Shown piece after piece: positions 1 through 7,599 of a DNA stretch of 25,020 nucleotides. Source of the stretch: CAYUMU01 sp964445985 (lineage in GTDB: Bacteria > Planctomycetota > Planctomycetia > Pirellulales > S012-138); the NCBI GenBank assembly GCA_964445985.1, contig CAYUMU010000094.1, forward strand, positions 1-25,020. The letters run 5' to 3'. The translations under genes and the position numbers were made by a program. Under the pieces are notes generated by a model. That model was not told the origin of the DNA. It searched no databases and was given only the letters and a program-made list of their open reading frames with translations. Positions within the stretch are counted from its first letter, which is position 1. Each line of letters begins with the position of its first letter.

Positions 1-342
1 GATGCCACCTGGAGCGATGCCGCCGGGCATGATGCACCCCGGCGGCATCGCTCCAGGTGGCATCATGCCTGGGTGTTGCATCATGCCGGGGTGCATCATA
101 CCGGGCGGCATGCCTCCGGGACCCATGGCGCCCGGGGGCATCATCGCGCCGTGGGGCATGCCACCATGGGGCATCATCGGCACGGGCGAGCCCGGTTCGG
201 GGCCGGGGGCGATCGCGCCGGGCGGCATGGCGTGGCGACTTCGGCACGAGCAGAGCACCAAGGTGGCGCAGCCGATAACCAGCATCCGCCACCAGCGCGG
301 ATAGTAGCCTTGGTCGGCGAAGGTCGATGTTGGTAGCGGCAT
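1..342 (-). CDS. Met-Pro-Gly-rich lipoprotein, partial (runs off left edge)
   Basis: An open minus-strand frame runs from an ATG at 342 to the left edge without a stop (114 codons visible). The N-terminus has a basic stretch (RWWR), a hydrophobic core (MLVIGCATLVL) and a lipobox-like LCSC with Cys near residue 34, so it is probably an exported lipoprotein. After the Cys the chain is almost only Met, Pro, Gly, Ala and His, in short units such as MPPGAM, MMPPGAMG and MMHPGMMQ. An internal Met at residue 20 could be the true start; it lies directly before the hydrophobic core. A plus-strand frame (2-304) is also Met-Pro-Gly-rich because the repeat DNA is rich in GGCATCATGCC-like near-palindromes. 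The minus frame is preferred because it has an export signal and matches the direction of the next two genes. Function unknown. Confidence 0.6.
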   Translation of the reverse strand, partial: MPLPTSTFADQGYYPRWWRMLVIGCATLVLCSCRSRHAMPPGAIAPGPEPGSPVPMMPHGGMPHGAMMPPGAMGPGGMPPGMMHPGMMQHPGMMPPGAMPPGCIMPGGIAPGGI

Positions 343-429
343 CGCGGCGCGCCCTCGGTGAGCAGATGGTGCGGATATGTGGCGGCGACTGGTGTCTGGG
401 ACGTCCAGTTGTGTTCTGAAACGCTTGCG

Positions 430-1458
430 TTACCGCAAGATGCGCGGTTCGGTTTGATACTGAGCCGGCAACAAGGCGCTGTTCTCAATCGGCGGTCGCA
501 TTTGAGACTGCTGCCAGGGAACGCCCGCGGGGCCTGGTTGCGAATACGACACCGAAGCGTTGGTTCGTGGTGGCAGTCCCGTCGAGTCGCCCGCGGGAAT
601 TTGCGGCATGGGAACTGATCCGGCTGGCGGTACGTTACTACCCGGCTGAGCCTGGTTGCCCTGCGGCGTGGGCACAGGCGGCACGGTATTCCCCGGCACT
701 CCCTGGGGCGCGCCGATCATTTCGGGCGGACCAGGAATGTAGGGGAGGGGTTTGAACGGAGGGCAACCGTACAAGAACCGCAGGTCGGGTTGCGCGGTGT
801 TGCTGGGCGTGCGTCCGCCCATTCGCAAAATGGCGACGGGCCTGCCCAAGGCGTCGGCCGCTTGCAGCGGATCGTGGCCGGGCGGCACGTCGAACCATTC
901 TTGAGCTTTGGGGTTTTCGACCCGGGGAAAGGCCCCTTGGGGATTCTCCAGGTAGATCACCCGCGTGACAAAGCGGCCGCCGATCGCCAATTCCAGGTCG
1001 TCGAAGGCGATTTCAATCACGATCGGATAGCGGGCTTCGTAGCCGGGCGGCGGATAGGTGCGATCGATGACTTCCAGCGTGGGATAGACTTCTTCGCCAT
1101 CGAAGCTGGGGATATTCGTCACCCGCAAACGGTACACCTGGCCGATCAAGAAACCGGCGGTAACCGTGGGCAGCGGGTCGGTAAATTGCCCGCCGGCTGC
1201 CAGTCCCACCTTCGCCCCCGAAGGCAATCGGAACTGGACCGGCTGGAAATAACCACCTATCGGCCCGCCCCGCTGAAGCTGCCAGCTTCCAATCGCTCCC
1301 GGAGGCATTGCGGCATGGTTCTGGTAGTGAACCTGCGGCGCTTGTGCCAGCAGCGAACGAGTCGCTCCCGCAACAAGTGCCGCGATTGCCGCGCTGGCAA
1401 TCATCCAGCGGCAGGGTCGGGCCAAGGTGGTTAAGCAAGCAAACACAGTAACATCCAT
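430..1458 (-). CDS. exported protein, paralogue of the downstream-strand neighbour at 1644-2966
   Basis: This is a 342-residue protein if started at the ATG at 1458. The frame stays open to 1575, but those extra residues look non-coding. A second in-frame ATG at 1404 would begin directly at the hydrophobic segment (MIASAAIAALVAGA). The N-terminus looks like a signal peptide, possibly cleaved after LLAQ. Residues about 70-215 form a domain shared with the gene at 1644-2966. Shared landmarks are PVQFRLPSG, YRLRVTNIP, EEVYPTLEV, GRFVTRVIYL and GHDPLQAADALGRPVAILRMG. The last 120 residues are Pro/Gln/Gly-rich and low complexity. I do not recognise a named family. The lack of a clear ribosome binding site leaves the start uncertain. 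It is probably periplasmic or cell-surface; any structural role is a guess. Confidence 0.75.
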   Translation of the reverse strand: MDVTVFACLTTLARPCRWMIASAAIAALVAGATRSLLAQAPQVHYQNHAAMPPGAIGSWQLQRGGPIGGYFQPVQFRLPSGAKVGLAAGGQFTDPLPTVTAGFLIGQVYRLRVTNIPSFDGEEVYPTLEVIDRTYPPPGYEARYPIVIEIAFDDLELAIGGRFVTRVIYLENPQGAFPRVENPKAQEWFDVPPGHDPLQAADALGRPVAILRMGGRTPSNTAQPDLRFLYGCPPFKPLPYIPGPPEMIGAPQGVPGNTVPPVPTPQGNQAQPGSNVPPAGSVPMPQIPAGDSTGLPPRTNASVSYSQPGPAGVPWQQSQMRPPIENSALLPAQYQTEPRILR

Positions 1459-1586
1459 CCCTGGTCGAAGGTCTTGTGGCCGGTCCCCCCCTCTGGACTT
1501 GGCACCGAATCGTTCGGCCGCACAAGCTTCCCAGCAAGTTTTTTGGAGGGGCAGGCTCTTGAATTTCGAAGCCAAACTCGGACGCC

Positions 1587-1615
1587 CGGAGCCAGGCGTT
1601 AGGCGCCTGGCTCCG
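1587..1615 (-). terminator. 12-bp perfect hairpin after the 1644-2966 gene
   Basis: CGGAGCCAGGCG (1587-1598) pairs perfectly with CGCCTGGCTCCG (1604-1615) around a TTAGG loop. It lies 29 bases past the stop of the minus-strand gene ending at 1644, and upstream of the next minus-strand gene. There is no long U-tract, so it may be a dispersed hairpin repeat acting as a transcript end or stability element rather than a textbook intrinsic terminator. Confidence 0.55.
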
Positions 1616-1643
1616 AGCTTTTGCTGAGTTTGAACGGCGGCGA

Positions 1644-2966
1644 TTAGGGGTGAACCTCTTCGTAGCCGTGGTGCGGATCATGCTGAGTGGGCCGCCGGCC
1701 GCCGTTGGGCAAACCGTTGGGCGCGGGCGTTACTTCCTCGTGGATGTAAGCTCTGTGCGCCGGAGGCGGATAACTCAGGCCGGGCGTTTGCTTCACGTGA
1801 ATATCGACGTGAGGCACCGGACCGGGGATAGCGTGATGCGTGTGATTCTGGATCGTGTGACGTTGCAAGCCAGCCGGCACTCCCAAGGGAATGTGCGGCG
1901 GGCCAGGCAACCCGATCGGCGTGCCCGTATAAGGCATGCCATACACCGGAGCGGTTACGCCCGAGATGTAGGGCGGAATCACGCTCGGCGGAGCAAACTC
2001 GGGCACGGGGCCGCCGTTGTAGCCCGGCGGGGGTCCGTAACCGTATCCCGGAGCCGGTCCATAGCCGGGAACCATGGCGCCCGTGCCAGGCATCGGGCCT
2101 GGAATGGCTTCGCCGTTGGCGCCGGTCTGGTACGAAGCGCCCTGAATCACAGGGTTGGCGGCTCCGGCGACGGGCAACTCCAGGTCTTTATTACCCATGC
2201 GGACAATCGCCAGGATGGTGCCGCGGCGGTCGGCTTCGATGATGGGGTCTTGGCCGGGCTCGAGCCGGGTGCTTACCAGTTCTTCGATGGCAGCCACGGC
2301 GTCTTGGTATTCTTCATCCGGCAGGTAGATCACCTTGGTCACAAAGTTGCCTGCCAGCACCTGATCGAAATCCATCAGGGTGAACTGCACCGGAATCTTG
2401 TTGTGAGCCAAGAAGGCTTCGGTGCGCGGCGTGGCCGGTCCCACTTCCAGCGTGGGATACAGCGCCACTTCCTCGCGGCCTTCGCCCGGAATGTTGGTCA
2501 GCTTGAGCCGGTAAATGGCCCCCTGCGGAAACTCCAGGCTGCCCGGAGCGATCAGCGGGTCTTGGGCAAAGATGCCCGGCCCGCCGGCGGTCCAGAACAC
2601 GCGCAGGCCGGCAGGCATGAACCGCACCTGAACCGGCTGCCCGATGGGCGGCCCTGGCGGATCAAACATCATCACGCCCGGTCCAGGACCATCGACGCCC
2701 GGCCCCGGGTGCATGAGCATGGCCGAGGGTGGCAGGTTGTAGTCCCTGCCATGTTGTTTTTTGTGGCCGCAGTGCGGTCCACAGCCGTTCGGTCCGCAAT
2801 GCGGTCCGCACCCGAGTCTACCCTTGAGTCCGCAACCGGCAGGTCCGCACGAATTGCATTCGGGACCGCAACCGGTCTCGCATGCAGGTCCGCACTTCTT
2901 ATGCCAGTGGCAGCCGGCCGCCAAGGCCAGCGATGTAAGCAATACAAGTGCCATCTTGGACTTCAT
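1644..2966 (-). CDS. lipoprotein with Cys-Gly-Pro-rich N-terminus and shared planctomycetal domain
   Basis: A 440-residue protein starting MKSKMALVLLTSLALAAGC, a clear lipoprotein signal with lipobox LAAGC. A G-rich Shine-Dalgarno (GGGGGG) sits a few bases before the ATG at 2966, which rejects the longer frame reaching 3110. Residues about 19-75 contain many Cys in CGP, CGPHCG and CNSCGPAGC units with interspersed His, a metal-binding-like pattern. Residues about 110-260 form the domain shared with the 430-1458 protein: PVQVRFMPAG, YRLKLTNIP, YPTLEVGP, GNFVTKVIYL, PGQDPIIEAD and AIVRMG. The remainder is Pro/Gly/Tyr-rich (GYGPAPGYGYGPPPGY) with a His-containing tail. The two genes look like a tandem duplication with divergent ends. 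Predicted to be anchored in a membrane facing the periplasm. Function unknown. Confidence 0.85.
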   Translation of the reverse strand: MKSKMALVLLTSLALAAGCHWHKKCGPACETGCGPECNSCGPAGCGLKGRLGCGPHCGPNGCGPHCGHKKQHGRDYNLPPSAMLMHPGPGVDGPGPGVMMFDPPGPPIGQPVQVRFMPAGLRVFWTAGGPGIFAQDPLIAPGSLEFPQGAIYRLKLTNIPGEGREEVALYPTLEVGPATPRTEAFLAHNKIPVQFTLMDFDQVLAGNFVTKVIYLPDEEYQDAVAAIEELVSTRLEPGQDPIIEADRRGTILAIVRMGNKDLELPVAGAANPVIQGASYQTGANGEAIPGPMPGTGAMVPGYGPAPGYGYGPPPGYNGGPVPEFAPPSVIPPYISGVTAPVYGMPYTGTPIGLPGPPHIPLGVPAGLQRHTIQNHTHHAIPGPVPHVDIHVKQTPGLSYPPPAHRAYIHEEVTPAPNGLPNGGRRPTQHDPHHGYEEVHP

Positions 2967-3137
2967 TTCGTCCCCCCAGGAATGAAATGCACGAGGGCCA
3001 TCCGTTGGCCCGGAATATGTAGCGGTCGTGTGCGCCTCCAAACGCACCGGCATCGTTTCCACCACCGCAAACGCGCCCCAGGTTGGTCCACCGTGCTGAC
3101 GTGGACCCACGAGGCGCCTCCTCCTACAATGCGGCCC

Positions 3138-3157
3138 GCCGATTCGCGGGAATCGGC
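3138..3157. other. 8-bp hairpin upstream of the 3266 gene
   Basis: GCCGATTC (3138-3145) and GAATCGGC (3150-3157) pair perfectly around GCGG. It lies in the 299-base divergent spacer between the lipoprotein gene starting at 2966 (minus) and the gene at 3266 (plus). No convincing -35/-10 pair was found here on either strand. Confidence 0.4.
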
Positions 3158-3265
3158 AATTGCTCGTGCTAGTACGGCAAGCCGCCAGACAAGCAATGTG
3201 GTTCTCTGAGCCTTGATTCGGCCTAATACGACGCGTTTCTTTGGCAAATCCGTCAAATCCGGACC

Positions 3266-4225
3266 ATGATCATTAATCGCTCCAACCGGCGCACGCCCTA
3301 CAAGGCAATTTTCGTCCCCGCCATGCGAACAGGGCTCGTGGTTGCCTGCATTGCCGGCGTGCTCTGCGCGCAGCCGCCCGCCAGCAGTCAGAACCCCGGC
3401 AGTGCAGGGCAGGGGGGGCGCGCTTCCGCCGCTTCAGGCAACCCCGCCGCCGCCGATCTTTCGGCCATCGCGGGCTCCGACGTTTTACGCCAGGCGGTGC
3501 TGCGGCTGGAGCAATACGGCGGCATTGGAGCCCGCGTGCGCTATCGCGTGGAGATGTTCAACCAAGAGCTGATTGGATCGGGGAACTACTACCAAGGCAC
3601 GCCGGGGAGCCGCCACAGTCGCATGGAGCTCAAGCTGCAAGCGGCCAACAAAACGTGCAGTCACCTCCAGGTATGCGATGGCCAAACCCTCTGGACCTTT
3701 GAGCAATACCCCGAGAGCCGCAAGCTTACCCGCGTGAACGTGGACGAAGTGCTGGCCGCCTTGGCCCAGGGTTCCGCCGCGCCATCCCCCATGGGGTTGG
3801 GAATCGGCGGACTGCCCGAATTGCTGCGCCGCCTGAATCAGTCGTTTGAGTTCAGCGCGCCAACGGCCGGCAAACTAGGGCAATGGCCCGTCCTCCGACT
3901 CGAGGGCCAGTGGAAGCCTGCCATGCTGGCGCAGCTGCTGCCCAAGCAAAAAGAGGCCATCGAAGCCGGTGAGACCCCCGACCTTTCGAAACTGCCCGAC
4001 CAGGCCCCGCATCGGGTCGTGCTGTACTTGGGGCAGAACGATCTCTTCCCCTACCGCCTGGAATTTGAACAGGGCGAAGCTGCCAGGAACAAACAGCCCA
4101 TGCTGGTGATGGAGTTCTTCGAAGTGCAATTCAACCTGTCGGTGGACCCCGAGCGGTTTACCTACAAGCCCAGCTATCGGAACGTGGAAAACATCACGGC
4201 CCGCTATATCGAACGGCTCAAGTAG
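3266..4225 (+). CDS. exported protein, LolA-like fold suspected
   Basis: A 319-residue protein. The N-terminus contains MRTGLVVACIAGVLCAQ, a signal-peptide-like segment; the start could be the ATG at 3266 or that Met at 3323, and neither has a strong ribosome binding site. The mature part has a beta-rich look with phrases such as RMELKLQA, HLQVCDGQTLWTFEQY, WPVLRLEGQW, LFPYRLEFEQG and MLVMEFFEVQFN. These resemble periplasmic LolA/LolB-type or outer-membrane lipoprotein-sorting-like proteins, where a DG-x-LW strand is common. This is resemblance by eye, not a domain hit. The G-rich repeat at 3404-3421 lies inside the gene and encodes AGQGGRA just after the signal region. The gene is transcribed away from the lipoprotein cluster. 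Confidence 0.75.
   Translation: MIINRSNRRTPYKAIFVPAMRTGLVVACIAGVLCAQPPASSQNPGSAGQGGRASAASGNPAAADLSAIAGSDVLRQAVLRLEQYGGIGARVRYRVEMFNQELIGSGNYYQGTPGSRHSRMELKLQAANKTCSHLQVCDGQTLWTFEQYPESRKLTRVNVDEVLAALAQGSAAPSPMGLGIGGLPELLRRLNQSFEFSAPTAGKLGQWPVLRLEGQWKPAMLAQLLPKQKEAIEAGETPDLSKLPDQAPHRVVLYLGQNDLFPYRLEFEQGEAARNKQPMLVMEFFEVQFNLSVDPERFTYKPSYRNVENITARYIERLK
3404..3421 (+). repeat. G-rich polar motif, copy 1 (inside CDS)
   Basis: GCAGGGCAGGGGGGGCGC. Contains one GGGCAGGG core (3407-3414). It is in frame in the 3266 gene and reads A-G-Q-G-G-R. Confidence 0.75.
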
Positions 4226-4289
4226 CCGCATCCCTGCCAGCGGGGCGACAACAGCGGGGAACCTGGTGCAAGAAAAAAGTGGGGGCGGA

Positions 4290-4382
4290 ATGAGCCGCAA
4301 AATCCGCGAGCAGACGAAACAGTCCGCCATGCGGGACAAGCTCATCTGGGCCAATCTGGAGGACATCGGCTATGGCGGGTAA
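4290..4382 (+). CDS. 30-residue ORF, unrecognised
   Basis: ATG at 4290 is preceded by GGGGGCGGA, a usable ribosome binding site, and the frame encodes MSRKIREQTKQSAMRDKLIW followed by ANLEDIGYGG and a TAA. It begins 64 bases after the preceding gene and ends just before a double hairpin. The composition is charged and helical. The ending ANLEDIGYGG vaguely recalls C-termini of some type I restriction-modification methylase subunits, so this could be a leftover of a longer gene. That is a weak impression only. It may also be a genuine small protein or chance. Confidence 0.3.
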   Translation: MSRKIREQTKQSAMRDKLIWANLEDIGYGG

Positions 4383-4415
4383 GAAACCTGCTGAACCGGG
4401 GAATCCAATGGTTTT

Positions 4416-4459
4416 CGTCCTGAAAGGACGGTTCCACCAGCCCAGGGTGAAACCCTGGG
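4416..4459. terminator. double hairpin between convergent genes
   Basis: Two adjacent perfect stem-loops: CGTCC-TGAAA-GGACG (4416-4430) and CCCAGGGT-GAA-ACCCTGGG (4441-4459). They lie between the plus-strand genes ending at 4225/4382 and the minus-strand gene ending at 4476, so they could terminate transcripts from both sides. The symmetry and GAA loops also fit a dispersed repeat family. Confidence 0.55.
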
Positions 4460-4475
4460 TACTGGGTCTGCGATG

Positions 4476-5480
4476 TTATGGCAAATTATAGGGCTGACCA
4501 TCGGCGCGTCCGCCCATGGAGACCAGCGAGGCTTGGTCCACGTAGTTTTTCACCGCCTGCACGCGGGTGTCGCCGAACACAAACTGAGTAATGCCAGGAT
4601 GCCAACTGCCATAATAGTAGTTTGCCACGGCGGCGGAATCGGTCTGCGGATTCCAGCCAGAAATGGATTGCTCGGGAAAGTCCGGTCGCTGCGCCAAACC
4701 TTGTACGGTGCCCCCCAAAGCTCGCACGCCGCCATAGTACGGGTAGTAGGTAACGCCGATGGGAGGATAGTCGTAGTCGGCGGTTCCCAGCCGGTTGGGA
4801 TTCATGTGCTTCTCGCCCACGAGCGCCGTGTAGGCCAAACCATCGGTCACGCCGCCCAGCGTCACGCGAGATCGAACCTGGTGGGCGTCGGTGGTCATAT
4901 AGTTCGCGGCATTGATAATGCAACCCGTGGAGGCTTTCGCCGCGGCGTCCGTCGCATAGGTCGCCAAGGCGTAGCCAGGACCACTGGTGGGGCTGCTGGT
5001 GTAGAATTCCGAAGGCAGCGTTGTCACGCAGATCGCCGCATAGTCCGAGGCCTGGGCGCCAGAAAAAGTACCGCTGGCAAGCGTGCGAAAACCACGCGTG
5101 GGGCAAGTCATTGCCGGTGAGCGGAAGTTGACGTGCGTGGCCAAATTGCCCGAGGCCGCGTCGGCGGGAGTTACATAAAGTGTTAGCGCGTTGTACGCCG
5201 GCTGGGCATCCATCACCGGCCACATCAGCGCCACCCAGCTATGGTTCCAACTCGTGGAGCATACTCCAAAAGGCGGAATCTGCTCGCTGTTGCGATCGGC
5301 ATACAGCATGACGCCGTTTCCCAACTGCTTCAGATTGCTGGCGCAATTCGCGCGCCGCGCAGCCTCGCGCGCCGCCTGAATCGCCGGCAACAACATCGCA
5401 ATGAGAATGCCAATGATGGCAATCACCACCAGCAACTCGACCAACGTAAACCCGCGCCGCAGCGCATTTCGATCTGGCAT
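4476..5480 (-). CDS. DUF1559 family protein with type IV pilin-like N-terminus
   Basis: A 334-residue protein. The start at 5480 is fixed by GGAGG eight bases upstream; the frame upstream to 5594 is not coding. The N-terminus RRGFTLVELLVVIAIIGILI is a prepilin signal: cleavage after Gly, then Phe, with Glu at +5, followed by a long hydrophobic helix. Next is the DUF1559 hallmark AAREAARRANCASNLKQLG. DUF1559 proteins are strongly expanded in planctomycetes and are thought to be exported pseudopilin-like proteins. The usual C-terminal H-x9-DG motif appears here in a degenerate form (WHPGITQFVFGDTRVQAV), with DT in place of DG. The C-terminus SMGGRADGQP resembles the family ending. Transcribed alone and convergent with the gene at 3266. 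Confidence 0.95.
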   Translation of the reverse strand: MPDRNALRRGFTLVELLVVIAIIGILIAMLLPAIQAAREAARRANCASNLKQLGNGVMLYADRNSEQIPPFGVCSTSWNHSWVALMWPVMDAQPAYNALTLYVTPADAASGNLATHVNFRSPAMTCPTRGFRTLASGTFSGAQASDYAAICVTTLPSEFYTSSPTSGPGYALATYATDAAAKASTGCIINAANYMTTDAHQVRSRVTLGGVTDGLAYTALVGEKHMNPNRLGTADYDYPPIGVTYYPYYGGVRALGGTVQGLAQRPDFPEQSISGWNPQTDSAAVANYYYGSWHPGITQFVFGDTRVQAVKNYVDQASLVSMGGRADGQPYNLP

Positions 5481-5862
5481 CGATCGATCCTCCAAGAAAA
5501 ATAATGGATAAAGACAGACGGGAACGCGCGACGGCAATCTATGAATGCAAATGAATCGGTTGCTTGCGAGGGCGCGAACCGAGCAGGAATTCAAAGCCCG
5601 GAGTGAAATACCAAGCAGAAGAATGGGTGTGCATCATCATGGGGAGCAGCGATAAGCAACTGGGATGCCAGCGGCGACTTCTCACGGACAAAATCTCGAT
5701 TGGTGTGCAATGTCACTTGAAAATCTCAAAAACCACGGCAATCCGTGCCATGCCTGCCGGCAGCTCAAGCCGCCTTCCTTGGCACGCCTTGCACCGTTTG
5801 CGAGCAGAATCGGCCTGAGAACCACCTTGTTTAGGGGTGGGGACGAAGGTATTTAGTAGAGC

Positions 5863-5885
5863 GGGGCAGGGCAGGGGGGGCGCGG
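5863..5885 (+). repeat. G-rich polar motif, copy 2
   Basis: GGGGCAGGGCAGGGGGGG followed by CGCGG. Contains two overlapping GGGCAGGG cores (5864-5871 and 5869-5876). Intergenic. Confidence 0.8.
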
Positions 5886-5886
5886 A

Positions 5887-5922
5887 ATTCACCGACCAGG
5901 CAACATTCACCGACCAGGCAGC
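5887..5922. repeat. 18-base tandem duplication
   Basis: ATTCACCGACCAGGCAAC (5887-5904) is directly followed by ATTCACCGACCAGGCAGC (5905-5922), differing at one base. It starts two bases after a G-rich motif and 29 bases before the ATG of the next gene. Confidence 0.8.
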
Positions 5923-5950
5923 GATGATTCTTTGGATGGGGGCGCGAGGA

Positions 5951-6511
5951 ATGACTTCGGATCCCACGAATCCCTATCGCTCGCCGGCGATGAACACCTT
6001 AGCGCCGGCGGCTTCTCACGGGGCGAGCATTGTTCGCGGTTTGCTCTACGCCATTCCCATGGGGATGCTTGGCTTTGCGATTCCCTTCGCCCTGAGATTG
6101 CTGTTGGTCTCGATCGTCTATTGGCTCAGCGATTCACCGTTTCCGCTCGCCTTTCATCTCCGCGACAATCTGCACGCCTGGATCTGGCCGAGCCGCGGTT
6201 GCGCGCTCGTCTTTGCCCTGGCGGCATTTCTCAATTACGCCCCGGCGGCGCGAATCGATTTGCTACGTGCAATCGCCCTGGTGGCATTGGCGATGATCGG
6301 CGGCATTTTATTTTCCAGCATCGCCTTGTCGCGCGAGACTCGTCAGGACGACATTTGGGCCTGGCATCGGGTTCTCGCCGCGATCACCATTCCCATCTTT
6401 TATACTTTGGCTCACACAGCGCTTCGATTGAAGTTCACGGCAGGGCTAATTGCCAACGAAGCCGGATCGATCGTGGAACAACCAAGGGGAGAGCAACGCG
6501 ATCCGAACTAA
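5951..6511 (+). CDS. four-helix membrane protein with NPYRSP N-terminus
   Basis: A 186-residue protein if begun at ATG 5951 (MTSDPTNPYRSPAMN). The frame stays open upstream to 5837, but that part spans the G-rich repeat and the tandem duplication and is unlikely to be translated. An N-terminal NPY-x-SP segment before the first membrane helix recurs in many planctomycetal membrane proteins. Hydrophobic helices are visible at about residues 28-58, 88-103, 107-130 and 140-160. The C-terminus is hydrophilic. No catalytic motif is visible and the family is not recognised. An AGGA directly before the ATG is too close to be a good ribosome binding site, so the start is approximate. Confidence 0.7.
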   Translation: MTSDPTNPYRSPAMNTLAPAASHGASIVRGLLYAIPMGMLGFAIPFALRLLLVSIVYWLSDSPFPLAFHLRDNLHAWIWPSRGCALVFALAAFLNYAPAARIDLLRAIALVALAMIGGILFSSIALSRETRQDDIWAWHRVLAAITIPIFYTLAHTALRLKFTAGLIANEAGSIVEQPRGEQRDPN

Positions 6512-6581
6512 CGAGCCGGCATGAGCGCCGTCCGCCCCACGTCCTCGTTCGATGGTTCTCTCGTGGCAGAAAGAGGCAAAT

Positions 6582-6911
6582 ATGCCGTTACTACTCACCG
6601 CCGAGCGCGCATTTTCTATGTTGCCGCTGGCCGAAACGATCGACATCGCCCACCTCGACCGCCAAATGGTGGAATTTCGAGGCGAGCTCCAGCGGCTGGC
6701 GATGAAAGAGCCTCCAGACCTCACGATTTCGATCGACGAATATTTTGATTGGTCGGTGCGATTCGAATGGACCCGCCGCCTGTTTGACGTGTCCGACCAC
6801 GAGCCGGTGGACGAGGGGCAACTGAAAATCACGACCTATCTGCTCTTCTGGGAAACCACCTCCTGGTTGCAGAGTCTACCCGGGCAAGCCTGCACCGAAG
6901 GCAGCGAATAG
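6582..6911 (+). CDS. hypothetical acidic soluble protein
   Basis: A 109-residue protein from ATG 6582, chosen because GAGG lies six bases upstream; an earlier in-frame ATG at 6552 has no such site. It begins MPLLLTAERAFSMLP and contains ISIDEYFDWSVRFEWTRRLF. No signal peptide, membrane segment or recognised motif. It follows the membrane protein by 70 bases and could be co-transcribed. The family is not recognised; codon use with GC-rich third positions favours a real gene. Confidence 0.5.
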   Translation: MPLLLTAERAFSMLPLAETIDIAHLDRQMVEFRGELQRLAMKEPPDLTISIDEYFDWSVRFEWTRRLFDVSDHEPVDEGQLKITTYLLFWETTSWLQSLPGQACTEGSE

Positions 6912-6945
6912 CAGCCTGTTGATCTCGGGCTGCGGAAGGCGCCCA

Positions 6946-6963
6946 GGCAGGGCAGGGGGGGCG
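6946..6963 (+). repeat. G-rich polar motif, copy 3
   Basis: GGCAGGGCAGGGGGGGCG, with one GGGCAGGG core (6950-6957). It lies 35 bases past the stop of the preceding gene. Confidence 0.75.
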
Positions 6964-7107
6964 TCCTTCCATGTTCGCGGTCGGCCCAACTTCACTCCTT
7001 GACGCCCAGCGAACCCTCGGCAATCATCCTGCGTAGCGGAAGGGGGTTATTGCGCAGCCGGTCCGCGCCCCGCTTCGTTTCCTTACCTGTCGACCGAGGA
7101 GATCTTC

Positions 7108-7599
7108 ATGCTGCTGCACAATTTGCTCAAGGGAACCTTGGGTTCGTTGCTTGCCTTGGGCTTTTGCACCCTGACCGGTTGCGGCGAGAAACCCGCGCCC
7201 GCCCCCAACAATAACCAACCGGCTCACGATCCCCACGACGATCACGCGCACGGCCCCCACGATGGCGCGATCGTGGAACTGCCCGGCGAACGGCACGCCG
7301 AATGGGTTGTGGATCACAAGACCGACACGGTTACCGTTTATATCCTCGATGAAGAGCTCAAGAACGAAGTCCCCATCGCCGCCGAGAAAGTAACGATTTC
7401 CGTCACCACCGGCGGACAGACCAAAACCTATGACCTGCCAGCCGTCGGCGAAGGCGCCGAAGCCTCGCAGTTCAAGCTCGAAAAAGCTCCCTTTCAGTTG
7501 ATCGGAGCGCTCGAAGGCGGCGAAATGACCGAACTGCTGCTGCTGCTGCCGCTCGATGGCAAAGACGTGAGCGCCAAGCTCGAACCGCATCACCACTAA
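7108..7599 (+). CDS. His-rich lipoprotein
   Basis: A 163-residue protein with GAGGAG about seven bases before ATG 7108. It has a classical lipoprotein signal, LLALGFCTLTGC, with Cys at residue 24. A linker follows containing HDPHDDHAHGPHDG, a His/Asp cluster that could bind metal ions. The remaining 110 residues look like a small beta domain (HAEWVVDHKTDTVTVYILD, VPIAAEKVTISV, GGQTKTYDLP) and the chain ends in HHH. Similar His-rich lipoproteins in planctomycetes and proteobacteria often sit near metal efflux systems, but no efflux gene is in this window. Function inferred only as a possible metal-binding envelope protein. Confidence 0.8.
   Translation: MLLHNLLKGTLGSLLALGFCTLTGCGEKPAPAPNNNQPAHDPHDDHAHGPHDGAIVELPGERHAEWVVDHKTDTVTVYILDEELKNEVPIAAEKVTISVTTGGQTKTYDLPAVGEGAEASQFKLEKAPFQLIGALEGGEMTELLLLLPLDGKDVSAKLEPHHH

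Larger units (their letters stand above)
5481..5950. other. 470-base spacer between divergent genes
   Basis: No convincing gene. It contains the upstream region of the DUF1559 gene, G-rich motif copy 2 (5863-5885) and an 18-base tandem duplication (5887-5922). Short open frames across it have no signal, composition or ribosome binding site support. Confidence 0.6.

Noticed and set aside
2..304. Plus-strand Met-Pro-Gly-rich ORF
   Set aside because: It mirrors the repeat on the opposite strand; the minus frame has a lipoprotein signal and matches neighbouring gene direction.
1650..3209. Long plus-strand ORF of about 519 codons
   Set aside because: Antisense shadow of the lipoprotein gene at 1644-2966; Arg/His-rich composition with no motif.
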